The notes under the pieces: generated by a model
Told to the model about the DNA's origin: nothing
Seen by the model: the letters and a program-made list of their open reading frames with translations, nothing else
The model's database searches: none
Source of the DNA: Tragulus kanchil
Taxonomy: Eukaryota; Chordata; Mammalia; Artiodactyla; Tragulidae
Assembly: GCA_022376925.1 (NCBI GenBank)
Contig: JAIOJX010000030.1
Coordinates: 175,083,298 to 175,147,297 of the forward strand
Reading direction: 5' to 3'
DNA: 64,000 bases
Program-made: the position numbers and the translations under genes
Shown: piece by piece, positions 23,264-34,981 of the stretch
Layout: every line of letters starts with the position of its first letter
Numbering within the stretch: the first letter of the stretch is position 1

Positions 23264-23527
23264 ATTTTTTTTAATTTTCTTTTTTAAAATTTTGGCCTCT
23301 TTTATTGGTTTTCATTTATTTATTTTGACCCATCTTTATTCTTTGGCCTGTGTGGGCCTCCCATTACAGTGGCCCCTCTCAACGCGCTCCAGAGCGTTGG
23401 CTTGTAATTGGACACACCGGTCCAGCCACTCCATGGCACGTGGGGTCCTTCCTCGGCCAGGGATCGAACCAGCGCCCCCTGCACTGCAAGGCAGACTCCT
23501 TACCCAATGGACCACCAGGGAAGCCCC
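23264..23527 (-). mobile_element. Diverged or deleted member of the young SINE family (copy 8)
   Basis: Reverse orientation: ggcctcttttattggttttc, gtgtgggcctcccattacag, then the tRNA head ending gggaagcccc. An internal deletion removes much of the region around the cgcatgcgc motif. Probably an older family member. Confidence 0.8.
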
Positions 23528-23860
23528 TAAATTTTTATTTATTTATATTTTATTTTTGTCTATTCTGGGTTTTCACTGCTACTGCAGGTTCTTCTCTAGT
23601 TGCAGGGCAGAGGGGCTACTCTCTAGTTGAAGTGAGCAGGATTCTTGTTGCGGTGAATTCTCTTGTTGTGGAACTCGGGCTCTAGGGCACACAGGCTTCA
23701 ATAGTTGTGGCTCCGAGGCTCTAGAGCACAGGCTCCATAGTTGTGCCTCACGGGCTCAGTCGCTATGCAGCATTTGGGATCCTCCTGTACCAGGGACTGA
23801 AGCCATGTCTCCTGCATTGGCAGGTGAACTCTTCACCACTGAGCTATCAGGGAAGGCTCA
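23528..23860 (-). mobile_element. CHR-type SINE (CHR-2-like)
   Basis: Reverse orientation with gttcttctctagttgcaggg, attcttgttgcggtgaattc, atagttgtggctccgaggct and the tRNA-like end ctgagctatcagggaagg. This is the old cetartiodactyl CHR family. It abuts the SINE at 23264-23527 head to tail. Confidence 0.8.
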
Positions 23861-23949
23861 GACATTATCATTTTCAGAACTTTCACATATATGATTTTAC
23901 ATGTTGTGTAAAGATTCAGTTGTGATAGCAAAACCACATATCAAAACTA

Positions 23950-24389
23950 GCCATGACAAAAGGACAAAAATATAACCTGATTAAAAAAATGGGCAAAGGT
24001 AACACCAAAGGCATGTTCTATGATGGAAATAACAAGCTAACCTCACTAAAAACTTCTGTTCTGCAAGAGACTATGTCAAGAGACTCAGAAAACAGGCCAC
24101 AGAGTAGGAGAAAAATATTTGCAAAAGACATCTGATAAAGATCCGTTATTAGAAATATACAAAGAACTTTTAAAACAACAATATGAGAACAATCTAACTA
24201 AAATATAAGCCAAAGACATCATTGAAGAAAATATACAGATGGCAAAGAAGCACGTGAAAAGATGCACCAAGTCATTTGTTACCAGGAAAATACAAAGGAA
24301 AACAATGAGATACCATTGCAAAACAATCAGAGCAGCCCAAATCTGGAATTTTTTGATAATACCAAATGCTGGTAAAGAACTCTCAGTTA
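23950..24389 (+). mobile_element. Old L1 ORF2/3' fragment
   Basis: Contains the L1 pattern aaatatttgcaaaagacatc, gttattagaaatatacaaag, gatggcaaagaagcacgtg, aacaatgagataccattgc and taccaaatgctggtaaag. Disabled, no long frame. A young SINE is inserted at 24390. Confidence 0.8.
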
Positions 24390-24667
24390 GGGCTTCCCTG
24401 GTGGTCCAGTGGGTAAGGACACCGCTTTGCAGTGCAAGGGGCACCCGTTCGATCCCTGGCCTGGGAAGATCCCACGTGCCGCGGAGCGGCTGGACCCATG
24501 TGTCCAATTACCGAGCCGGAGCTCTGGAGTGCATGCGCCCAGAGCCAGTGCTCTGCGACAACAGAGGCCTGGCCACCGCGATGGGAGGCCAAAGAACAAA
24601 GATGGATGAAGACAGATGAATGAAAGACCAATAGAAGTGGCCCACCGCCTCCCTCCCTCCCCAACCC
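24390..24667 (+). mobile_element. Young SINE, same family (copy 9), cut by gap
   Basis: Head and most of the body are present, with a small insertion near agaggcctggccaccgcg. The A-tail side is lost in the run of N. Confidence 0.88.
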
Positions 24668-25167
24668 NNNNNNNNNNNNNNNNNNNNNNNNNNNNNNNNN
24701 NNNNNNNNNNNNNNNNNNNNNNNNNNNNNNNNNNNNNNNNNNNNNNNNNNNNNNNNNNNNNNNNNNNNNNNNNNNNNNNNNNNNNNNNNNNNNNNNNNNN
24801 NNNNNNNNNNNNNNNNNNNNNNNNNNNNNNNNNNNNNNNNNNNNNNNNNNNNNNNNNNNNNNNNNNNNNNNNNNNNNNNNNNNNNNNNNNNNNNNNNNNN
24901 NNNNNNNNNNNNNNNNNNNNNNNNNNNNNNNNNNNNNNNNNNNNNNNNNNNNNNNNNNNNNNNNNNNNNNNNNNNNNNNNNNNNNNNNNNNNNNNNNNNN
25001 NNNNNNNNNNNNNNNNNNNNNNNNNNNNNNNNNNNNNNNNNNNNNNNNNNNNNNNNNNNNNNNNNNNNNNNNNNNNNNNNNNNNNNNNNNNNNNNNNNNN
25101 NNNNNNNNNNNNNNNNNNNNNNNNNNNNNNNNNNNNNNNNNNNNNNNNNNNNNNNNNNNNNNNNNNN
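24668..25167. other. Assembly gap, exactly 500 N
   Basis: Run of N of a round placeholder length, so the true size is unknown. It is flanked by a young SINE on the left and a CHR-type SINE head on the right, which suggests the assembler stopped at repeats. Confidence 1.
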
Positions 25168-25235
25168 CAGGGATCGAACCCACGTCTCCTGCATTGGCAG
25201 GCAGTTTTTTTACCACAGAGCCACCAGAAAAGCCC
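25168..25235 (-). mobile_element. CHR-type SINE head, cut by gap
   Basis: The tRNA-like end cagggatcgaacccacgtct through gccaccagaaaagcccc in reverse orientation. The body lies in the gap. Confidence 0.75.
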
Positions 25236-25429
25236 CTGATTTAGGGCATTACATATACTTATTAGTGTTTGTGGTAGTAAGTTATACCTCAATAAGAAGT
25301 TTAGAAAAACAAAACGGACAAGTCCCTGCCTTAAAGAACATCACAGTCTAGTAGAAAACATTAGGCATGTTGAAACAAACTAAAGTAGAAGGCAAGATAT
25401 GTTCAAAGTGAGGTATGCAGGGGACAGTA

Positions 25430-25610
25430 TGGCCCAGGGGTTGGCTCGTAGGCCTCCACGCCAGAAGGTCTTGGATTCGAAACCAGATTCATGAGTTTGG
25501 GCCAGTCACTTCCTTATTGTGAGTTCACTCCTGGGAACCCATGAGCATGTCCCTGCTCTATGAAATGTGAGTTACAGCCCTTTCCTGACAGAGCTACAGT
25601 GAGGACCAGA
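25430..25610 (+). mobile_element. Possible MIR remnant
   Basis: The pattern gtcttggattcgaaaccaga then gggccagtcacttccttatt resembles a sense MIR core. Weak and diverged. Confidence 0.4.
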
Positions 25611-26364
25611 TGAAGTCCCTTGTGGAAGTCCCGTACTACAGGACCTGGCATTCATTGGAGTTCGGCAAGTCTCACCTTGTATTACATCCATTCCTGAAGA
25701 CTCTCCCAAAACAGTGAGCATAAATTCTCACAGCCAGAGCAACCCACACGTGGCAAAAGGACCTTTCTTCACTAATCCACAGTTCCACTGGGTCTCTGTT
25801 GAGCTCTTGTTCTGTCACGTGGCAGGAAATAAAATCTTTCAGCTCTTGGTTTTCTCAGTTAATTCAGGTTTAGGCTTAGACCTGCTTCCCAGATGGGGAG
25901 GTGGGCTAGGTGGTCCAGTGGCATCCAGGGGATCTACCTTATCCCATCAGAATCCCATCCTGAGGGGCCTGGTGATGTCACCCCTCACTCTCACTTTCAC
26001 CCCCCAAACCCAGGCTCCGGTATCTACTGCATGCATATCACCGCACTGACAGAGGCAGGCATGTGTTAGCGTGGCAGGAGCTAAAAGCTATCATCATTTA
26101 AAGTAGACAACAGATGTTTTAAAATAGCTTTAGGGGAATGCTAGGTCCCGTAAAACCTCTAACCAAGTGTTCACCAATGTGGGACACTAGCTGAATCTAA
26201 GTCCTCAACTGCTGTTGGACCACCTTCCTTCCTCCACAGACTTTCTCTGGTTGCCTAAAGAGTGCCTCCTCCAAAACTAACTACCAGGTGAGTTGGAACA
26301 CAGTAAAATCAAAAGTCAGATTAAAAAACAGGAGACATTGTGAAGTTACTTACCACTAAACAGG

Positions 26365-26492
26365 GGCTTTCCTAGAGGCTCAGTGGGAAAGAATCCGCCT
26401 ACAATGCAGGAGATGTAGGTTCGATCCCTGGGTGGGGAAGATTCCTTGGAGATGGAAATGGCAACCGACTCCAGTATTCTTTCTTGGGAAAC
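26365..26492 (+). mobile_element. Bov-tA SINE, 3' truncated or diverged
   Basis: Head ggctcagtgggaaagaatcc, B box ggttcgatccctggg and the start of the Bov-A body (ggagatggaaatggcaaccg). The rest is lost. A CA microsatellite follows. Confidence 0.8.
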
Positions 26493-26550
26493 TGCTGCCG
26501 CAAGTCAGCCAGGTGCATAGAGAATAGTGGGTGTGATGAGATATTGAGAA

Positions 26551-26552
<2 letters not shown>

Positions 26553-26594
<42 letters not shown>
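26553..26594. repeat. (AC)21 microsatellite
   Basis: Forty-two bases of uninterrupted AC dinucleotide, probably length-polymorphic. Confidence 0.98.
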
Positions 26595-26595
<1 letters not shown>

Positions 26596-26970
26596 ACAGA
26601 AAAAGGATGGGAATGGGCACTCAAGACCTTTTGGGTCAAGGCCCTGAACACATTCACAAGACTGCTTTTATCTAGAGCTTAAGCATTCAGGTGTTTACAG
26701 GGAATGAGATCGGCACAGGCTGGGACCCACTCAGAGCCCTGATCAATAATCACTCTCGTGATTCTAAGAATGGAAAGCACATGCTGTAGCTGGAGGAGCA
26801 CCTAGACCAGCAAGAAGTTAAGGAGTCTGTCCTGTTGCTGATCAGTATGACCCCAGCTAATGAGCTCATGTGAATCAAATCAACTTATTTTTGTCTTAGT
26901 TCTTTCACTTCCAAGATGTTTTTCTCCTGGCTCGGCCAAGGCTGCGAAAACCTCCACTGCTTTGTTTCCC

Positions 26971-27058
26971 CACAGGAATCCCATGGACAGAGGTGCCTGG
27001 GGAACTGCAGCTCATGGGATCACGTGGGCGTGACTAAGCAACTAAACAACAACAACAT
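26971..27058 (+). mobile_element. Bov-A fragment
   Basis: The sequence ggaatcccatggacagaggt to gactaagcaactaaacaac is the 3' half of a Bov-A monomer. Repeated at 28087-28174. Confidence 0.75.
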
Positions 27059-27367
27059 AGTAACAGGCATCCACTATTAGAGTATCATGCACACTACTGT
27101 CGCTGTCCTAAAAATCCTCTAGGCTCCTGCTTTTCAACCATGCCCCTCCCCGCAACCCCTGACCATCATTGATCTTTTTACTGTCTCCATGGTTTTGCCC
27201 TTTCCAGAATGTCCTATAGCTGGAATCGCCAACTGGGAGTTTTAAAGAGAATTGGAGCAACTACTTACAGAGGAGGCCAGGGTTCAAGGAAGTAACAGGG
27301 ATGCCGAGGTACCCAGGGACTAGCGACTTGAGAAGCCATTACCATTTGCGGGCCTAAAGGTGTTACT

Positions 27368-27647
27368 AGGACTTCTGTGGTGCTCCAGTGGTAATCTGTC
27401 TGCCAGTGCAGGAGACAAGGGTTCGATCCCTAGTCCGGGAAGATCCCACATGCCACGGGGCAACTAAGCCTGTGCACCACAACTACTGAAGCCCCCACAC
27501 ACCCTAGAGCCTGTTCTCTGTAACAAGAGAAGCCACTGCAATTAGAAGCCCTTATACCATAACTAGAGTAGCCCCCACTTGCCGTAGCTAGAGAAAGCCG
27601 GCGCACAGCAATGAAGACCAAGCATAGCCAAAAAATAAGAAACAAAG
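27368..27647 (+). mobile_element. CHR-2-like SINE
   Basis: tRNA head (ggttcgatccctagtccggg) followed by the CHR body with caccacaactactgaagccc and agagaaagccggcgcacagc. Repeated at 28484-28763 by set 6. Confidence 0.85.
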
Positions 27648-28962
27648 GTGTAACCAGAGCTTGGTTGAGAGCACCATGGGGTGGGGGTTGGGGGTGCTCT
27701 TTGAGGGAGGTTGAAGTCACAGAGGGATACAGCTATGGCCCTAACCAGGTCAACTCATGGAAAGCAGGAGAAATAAATATCCAGACCTTTCTCCTCCCGC
27801 CTCTTCTCCTGGCCGACCAGAAGCCAGGGAGCAAGAGGACTTGGTGACAAACATGGTTCATAGGGATCAGCCTCCCAGGGTTGAGAGCACAGTCTAGAAG
27901 GGTGGAGAAAAGAGTGAACCATGCTGTTGCCCACAGGAATTTCTGTCCTGTTGCTGATCAGTATGACCCCAGCTAATGAGCTCATGTGAATCAAATCAAC
28001 TTATTTTTGTCTTAGTTCTTTCACTTCCAAGATGTTTTTCTCCTGGCTCGGCCAAGGCTGCGAAAACCTCCACTGCTTTGTTTCCCCACAGGAATCCCAT
28101 GGACAGAGGTGCCTGGGGAACTGCAGCTCATGGGATCACGTGGGCGTGACTAAGCAACTAAACAACAACAACATAGTAACAGGCATCCACTATTAGAGTA
28201 TCATGCACACTACTGTCGCTGTCCTAAAAATCCTCTAGGCTCCTGCTTTTCAACCATGCCCCTCCCCGCAACCCCTGACCATCATTGATCTTTTTACTGT
28301 CTCCATGGTTTTGCCCTTTCCAGAATGTCCTATAGCTGGAATCGCCAACTGGGAGTTTTAAAGAGAATTGGAGCAACTACTTACAGAGGAGGCCAGGGTT
28401 CAAGGAAGTAACAGGGATGCCGAGGTACCCAGGGACTAGCGACTTGAGAAGCCATTACCATTTGCGGGCCTAAAGGTGTTACTAGGACTTCTGTGGTGCT
28501 CCAGTGGTAATCTGTCTGCCAGTGCAGGAGACAAGGGTTCGATCCCTAGTCCGGGAAGATCCCACATGCCACGGGGCAACTAAGCCTGTGCACCACAACT
28601 ACTGAAGCCCCCACACACCCTAGAGCCTGTTCTCTGTAACAAGAGAAGCCACTGCAATTAGAAGCCCTTATACCATAACTAGAGTAGCCCCCACTTGCCG
28701 TAGCTAGAGAAAGCCGGCGCACAGCAATGAAGACCAAGCATAGCCAAAAAATAAGAAACAAAGGTGTAACCAGAGCTTGGTTGAGAGCACCATGGGGTGG
28801 GGGTTGGGGGTGCTCTTTGAGGGAGGTTGAAGTCACAGAGGGATACAGCTATGGCCCTAACCAGGTCAACTCATGGAAAGCAGGAGAAATAAATATCCAG
28901 ACCTTTCTCCTCCCGCCTCTTCTCCTGGCCGACCAGAAGCCAGGGAGCAAGAGGACTTGGTG

Positions 28963-31272
28963 ACAAACATGGTTCATAGGGATCAGCCTCCCAGGGTTGA
29001 GAGCACAGTCTAGAAGGGTGGAGAAAAGATCTGGGGGCAAATGGAGAATTACCCACCCAATGAACATTCCAAGTTCACTATCAGCCAAGCCTCAGACAAT
29101 CTGTTCACCATGGAAAATTAATTCACTTTGTGAGTACAACTGGCAAAGAGGGAGCATATTTCTATAAAGAAACTGTGTCCATTTTTACATATCTTCTGAT
29201 AGGTAGACACTTTATAATTAATTTGATTTTTTCAGTGGACAGTTTTCACATTGAAAACATAAGCCAATAAACCTGTTCTCCCCCTAACTGAATCAAGAGT
29301 CCAGCGTGCGTTGGTATGAAAAACTGCAGTCCCCTGGACTCTTCTGCCTGTTCATATTTAGAAGAATCAGATGAAAATAGCAAAAAGCAAGGACTGAGGA
29401 ACTATAGAACAAATGCTCTATTTTTTTTTTTTTTGTGTGCCTTTTACCTTTTGAGCAGAAGCAACAACTGAGAAGGAGAAACAGGGAAATTTTCTGACAT
29501 GGGACATATCTGTTATAATGTTGTATCACAGGCACATATCAACAAAAAAGACTTAAAAAAATCATCTAGTCTAGTGTTTCTAAGCCATTTTTACTTCTGA
29601 GGCCCCTTGTTCACACACCTACATGGAAATCCATTATGTGGAAGAATTTTAACAATAGTTCACAGGGCCTATGACTCTGCTTTACACTTTGCCAAAGTGT
29701 AAAGCACAGTCATTTCATCCTGTCTACAATCATAAAAAGGAGGGTTTTTCCCCTTTTCTCCAATTGACAAAGGAAGATACCAAGGATCAGCAAGATGACC
29801 AAGGTCATATTGCCAGGGGTTGTGACAGGTGGGATTCAAAGTCAGGGCTCCTGACTCCACAGTCTTTGTCTCGACTCTCAGATAAAATCAGAGTGTTTTA
29901 GTCAAAGCAGAGTGTGGCTTCTCATTGGCTCATTCTCCCCTTAATCCTGACCTTACCCTTGGCCACCTGGGACATTGTCTAAAGAAAGTGCATCCAAGCC
30001 TAACACTTGATAATTTAATTTGTTTGACTATTATTGACATCAATGTATGGAAAACAGTCCCATGCTTCTCAAATACAACCTAACTCACTTTATCTCCTCT
30101 TCAAAATACTCAGATATAATCCTCCTGTCAAACATGGTTCATAGGGATCAGCCTCCCAGGGTTGAGAGCACAGTCTAGAAGGGTGGAGAAAAGATCCAAT
30201 ATTTACATTCCAAGTTCACTATCAGCCAAGCCTCAGACAATCTGTTCACCATGGAAAATTAATTCACTTTGTGAGTACAACTGGCAAAGAGGGAGCATAT
30301 TTCTATAAAGAAACTGTGTCCATTTTTACATATCTTCTGATAGGTAGACACTTTATAATTAATTTGATTTTTTCAGTGGACAGTTTTCACATTGAAAACA
30401 TAAGCCAATAAACCTGTTCTCCCCCTAACTGAATCAAGAGTCCAGCGTGCGTTGGTATGAAAAACTGCAGTCCCCTGGACTCTTCTGCCTGTTCATATTT
30501 AGAAGAATCAGATGAAAATAGCAAAAAGCAAGGACTGAGGAACTATAGAACAAATGCTCTATTTTTTTTTTTTTTGTGTGCCTTTTACCTTTTTGAGCAG
30601 AAGCAACAACTGAGAAGGAGAAACAGGGAAATTTTCTGACATGGGACATATCTGTTATAATGTTGTATCACAGGCACATATCAACAAAAAAGACTTAAAA
30701 AAATCATCTAGTCTAGTGTTTCTAAGCCATTTTTACTTCTGAGGCCCCTTGTTCACACACCTACATGGAAATCCATTATGTGGAAGAATTTTAACAATAG
30801 TTCACAGGGCCTATGACTCTGCTTTACACTTTGCCAAAGTGTAAAGCACAGTCATTTCATCCTGTCTACAATCATAAAAAGGAGGGTTTTTCCCCTTTTC
30901 TCCAATTGACAAAGGAAGATACCAAGGATCAGCAAGATGACCAAGGTCATATTGCCAGGGGTTGTGACAGGTGGGATTCAAAGTCAGGGCTCCTGACTCC
31001 ACAGTCTTTGTCTCGACTCTCAGATAAAATCAGAGTGTTTTAGTCAAAGCAGAGTGTGGCTTCTCATTGGCTCATTCTCCCCTTAATCCTGACCTTACCC
31101 TTGGCCACCTGGGACATTGTCTAAAGAAAGTGCATCCAAGCCTAACACTTGATAATTTAATTTGTTTGACTATTATTGACATCAATGTATGGAAAACAGT
31201 CCCATGCTTCTCAAATACAACCTAACTCACTTTATCTCCTCTTCAAAATACTCAGATATAATCCTCCTGTCA
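28963..31272. repeat. Tandem duplication set 7 (period about 1142-1165)
   Basis: Segment 28963-29030 recurs at 30128-30196 and 29064-30130 recurs at 30205-31272. Between these matching blocks the two copies carry different short sequences, 33 bases at 29031-29063 versus 8 bases at 30197-30204. A T-run differs by one base. This set shares its start with the end of set 6. Confidence 0.92.
29720..29880 (-). mobile_element. MIR SINE remnant
   Basis: Reverse MIR pattern: ccaattgacaaaggaagata, ccaaggtcatattgccaggg and gggattcaaagtcagggctc. Repeated at about 30860-31020, and in part at 32049-32107. Confidence 0.65.
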
Positions 31273-31402
31273 TCAGTATGCACATGCAATTTCATCTTTG
31301 GCTTCTTTTAACCTAAATCAATTTTCTACAAAAGTTCTCATGTATAAATTCAGACCAATTTTAACAGCTGTTTATCATTTTTTAAAAATTTTTAAAAAGC
31401 CT

Positions 31403-31667
31403 CTTTTTTGGCCACTTCTATTGGTCTTTCATTTATCTATTCTCATCCATCTTTGTTCTTTGGCCCGTGGGGGCCTCCCATCGCAGGGGCCTCTGCTGTC
31501 GCAGAGCACCGGCTCTGGGCGCATGCGCTCCAGAGCTCCGGCTCGGTAGTTGGACACATCAGTCGAGCTGCTCTGCGGCATGTGGGATCTTCCCAGGCCA
31601 GGGATCGAACCAGTGCCCCTTGCACTGCAAGGCGGTGTCCTTACCCACTGGACTACCAGGGAAGCCT
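31403..31667 (-). mobile_element. Young SINE, same family (copy 10), tail side shortened
   Basis: Reverse orientation from ggccacttctattggtcttt to gggaagcc. The C-rich linker and (aaat)n tail are missing and replaced by a short T-run. Confidence 0.88.
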
Positions 31668-32487
31668 GGCCCACAATCTTTCAAATGCAGCTGAATGAGC
31701 AGCAGAGGATGACTCAACTTTGCCTCCAAATCCTAAGTGCTCTTCTGGGAGGCGCCTGAAGGAGGTGCTCCAGTGGCTCGGAACAGTGTCCCTCTACCAA
31801 GCAGGCACTGCAAGCACCCACCCAGTCAGGCACCTGATCCCAGCCATCGTCCCGTGTTCTAGGTTCCTCAGAAAACTAATGGCTTTTTGGCTTACACAGT
31901 CAGAGGGTTATGAATAAAGCTGACACGGAGCCCTGACCTATGTGGGTGCTAAGGGCAAAGGGAATATGCAGTGAGTGGAGGAAGAAGAGGTTATAAATAC
32001 CAGCTATGACCACACAACTAGTCAGGCACCTTTTTTGATTTTTCCCCATTGTGACAGGTGGGATTCAAAGTCAGGGCTCCTGACTCCACAGTCTTTGTCT
32101 CGACTCTCAGATAAAATCAGAGTGTTTTAGTCAAAGCAGAGTGTGGCTTCTCATTGGCTCATTCTCCCCTTAATCCTGACCTTACCCTTGGCCACCTGGG
32201 ACATTGTCTAAAGAAAGTGCATCCAAGCCTAACACTTGATAATTTAATTTGTTTGACTATTATTGACATCAATGTATGGAAAACAGTCCCATGCTTCTCA
32301 AATACAACCTAACTCACTTTATCTCCTCTTCAAAATACTCAGATATAATCCTCCTGTCATCAGTATGCACATGCAATTTCATCTTTGGCTTCTTTTAACC
32401 TAAATCAATTTTCTACAAAAGTTCTCATGTATAAATTCAGACCAATTTTAACAGCTGTTTATCATTTTTAAAATTTTAAATAGCCTC

Positions 32488-32752
32488 TTTTTTTGGCCAC
32501 TTCTATTGGTCTTTCATTTATCTATTCTCATCCATCTTTGTTCTTTGGCCCGTGGGGGCCTCCCATCGCAGGGGCCTCTGCTGTCGCAGAGCACCGGCTC
32601 TGGGCGCATGCGCTCCAGAGCTCCGGCTCGGTAGTTGGACACATCAGTCGAGCTGCTCTGCGGCATGTGGGATCTTCCCAGGCCAGGGATCGAACCAGTG
32701 CCCCTTGCACTGCAAGGCGGTGTCCTTACCCACTGGACTACCAGGGAAGCCT
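32488..32752 (-). mobile_element. Young SINE (duplicate of 31403-31667)
   Basis: Same insertion reproduced by set 8, with small length differences only in the flanking A/T runs. Confidence 0.86.
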
Positions 32753-33621
32753 GGCCCACAATCTTTCAAATGCAGCTGAATGAGCAGCAGAGGATGACTC
32801 AACTTTGCCTCCAAATCCTAAGTGCTCTTCTGGGAGGCGCCTGAAGGAGGTGCTCCAGTGGCTCGGAACAGTGTCCCTCTACCAAGCAGGCACTGCAAGC
32901 ACCCACCCAGTCAGGCACCTGATCCCAGCCATCGTCCCGTGTTCTAGGTTCCTCAGAAAACTAATGGCTTTTTGGCTTACACAGTCAGAGGGTTATGAAT
33001 AAAGCTGACACGGAGCCCTGACCTATGTGGGTGCTAAGGGCAAAGGGAATATGCAGTGAGTGGAGGAAGAAGAGGTTATAAATACCAGCTATGACCACAC
33101 AACTAGTCACAGAAGCCAGCACTATGATAGTTGTGAGCATTCTTCCTTAACTGACATAAATATATTTACTTCCATTCAAACCTGTTTCCCCGCTCCTTCA
33201 TTGCCCTAACTCTAAGATGTATTAACAGTAGTTCACCTCATATTTCATTAGTTAAGCTACAGGATATCAAGGGGACATTGACTCACCTAGAAAAGAAACT
33301 GCCCAAAAAATGGACTGCAAGAGACGCTTGGCATCTTTCTGGATACACGAGACAAACTGTGTTATGTTTTCCATTGTTCAAGCTGCCACTTATCAAGGAA
33401 ACACCGGGTGTGAGACGGGAAAAGAGATACAAAGGAGTCTACTTCAGCCGACACTCATATGAACTTAGAAATAATACTGTCTTTGTCCCTGCAGCATAAT
33501 TCAGCATCTTTGAAGAGTAAGTGTGCCAACAGGTTTAAGAAAATTGATGCCTTTGCACCGGGGGACTGATAACCAAATGCCACCTGGGGGGACTTCCATC
33601 CTCTCATAAAACGTTCAAGCT

Positions 33622-33900
33622 GGGCTTCCCTGGTGGTCCAGTGGGTAAGGACACCGCCTTGCAGTGCAAGGGGCGCCGGTTCCATCCCTGGCCTGGGAAG
33701 ATCCCACGTGCCGCGGAGCGGCTGGACCCATGTGTCCAATTACTAAGCCGGAGCTCTAGAGTGCATGCGCCCAGAGCCGGTGCTCTGCGACAGCAGAGGC
33801 CGCTGCGATGGGAGGCCCACACAGGCCAAAGAACAAAGATGGATGAAAATACATAAATGAAAGACCAACAGAAGTGGCCTACGCCCCTGCCCCCCGAAAA
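33622..33900 (+). mobile_element. Young SINE, same family (copy 11)
   Basis: Target-site duplication aaacgttcaagct on both sides (33609-33621 and 33901-33913). The (aaat)n tail is nearly absent. Duplicated at 34703-34981. Confidence 0.9.
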
Positions 33901-33953
33901 AAACGTTCAAGCTGCAGAGACTTCTTGTTGATGCCAAGAGACAACAAGTGGGG

Positions 33954-34003
33954 AAGGGGGATGTGGGGGGGGTGGGCGAGGTGGGGGAGGTGAGGGAGGT
34001 TCC
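33954..34003. repeat. G-rich minisatellite
   Basis: Short tandem array of gaggtggg-like units with runs of four to seven G. The partner copy at 35035-35084 differs in unit sequence (gaggtgggggag versus gatgtggggggg). Potential G-quadruplex. Confidence 0.8.
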
Positions 34004-34702
34004 CTGCAGAAATGAGTACTGGTGCCAGGTGACTCATTTTTAAACAACTTCCACATTTGGCAGATGGTGATAATGCCAGCACTTAAACGATGGAGCTGAG
34101 TAAATCAGGACGGCGTGTTTCCACACTTCTCAGATGTTTATTTCTAAACACTATGCAAAAACCACGTCTCTGGGTACCTCTCCCTGCAGTGAGTCACGCA
34201 GCCTACGTGAGGCCGCTGCCTCTGGAGTCTGTGCTGGCAATGGAATCCTGCAGTGGACCACACCGAGCCAACTACAGAAAAGATCCAGTCAATTTTCAGA
34301 GGCTGAAAACTTCAGGCCACAGGGTACCCTTACCACAGACACTTTCTGTCTGGATCATTCCCCAAGCACTGCCTTTAGAAAGGGGACTGCCCAAAAATGG
34401 ACTGCAAGACTGCATCTTTCTGGATACACGAGACAAACTGTGTTATGTTTTCCATTGTTCAAGCTGCCACTTATCAAGGAAACACCGGGTGTGAGACGGG
34501 AAAAGAGATACAAAGGAGTCTACTTCAGCCGACACTCATATGAACTTAGAAATAATACTGTCTTTGTCCCTGCAGCATAATTCAGCATCTTTGAAGAGTA
34601 AGTGTGCCAACAGGTTTAAGAAAATTGATGCCTTTGCACCGGGGGACTGATAACCAAATGCCACCTGGGGGGACTTCCATCCTCTCATAAAACGTTCAAG
34701 CT

Positions 34703-34981
34703 GGGCTTCCCTGGTGGTCCAGTGGGTAAGGACACCGCCTTGCAGTGCAAGGGGCGCCGGTTCCATCCCTGGCCTGGGAAGATCCCACGTGCCGCGGAGC
34801 GGCTGGACCCATGTGTCCAATTACTAAGCCGGAGCTCTAGAGTGCATGCGCCCAGAGCCGGTGCTCTGCGACAGCAGAGGCCGCTGCGATGGGAGGCCCA
34901 CACAGGCCAAAGAACAAAGATGGATGAAAATACATAAATGAAAGACCAACAGAAGTGGCCTACGCCCCTGCCCCCCGAAAA
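34703..34981 (+). mobile_element. Young SINE (duplicate of 33622-33900)
   Basis: Same insertion and target site, reproduced by set 9. Confidence 0.88.

Larger units (their letters stand above)
26826..29029. repeat. Tandem duplication set 6 (period 1116)
   Basis: Units 26826-27913 and 27942-29029 with a 28-base filler. Each contains a Bov-A fragment and a CHR SINE. Confidence 0.94.
30962..33109. repeat. Tandem duplication set 8 (period about 1087)
   Basis: Units 30962-32024 and 32049-33109 with 24 bases of T-rich filler. The first 311 bases are also in set 7, so that stretch occurs three times in the window. Confidence 0.93.

Noticed and set aside
24383..25292. ORFs of 207-301 codons spanning the N-run
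   Set aside because: More than half of each is undetermined sequence, and the rest is SINE.
26553..26594. Regular repeats as a CRISPR-like array
   Set aside because: It is a dinucleotide microsatellite. No spacer structure exists here or in the other tandem sets, whose units are over 1 kb.
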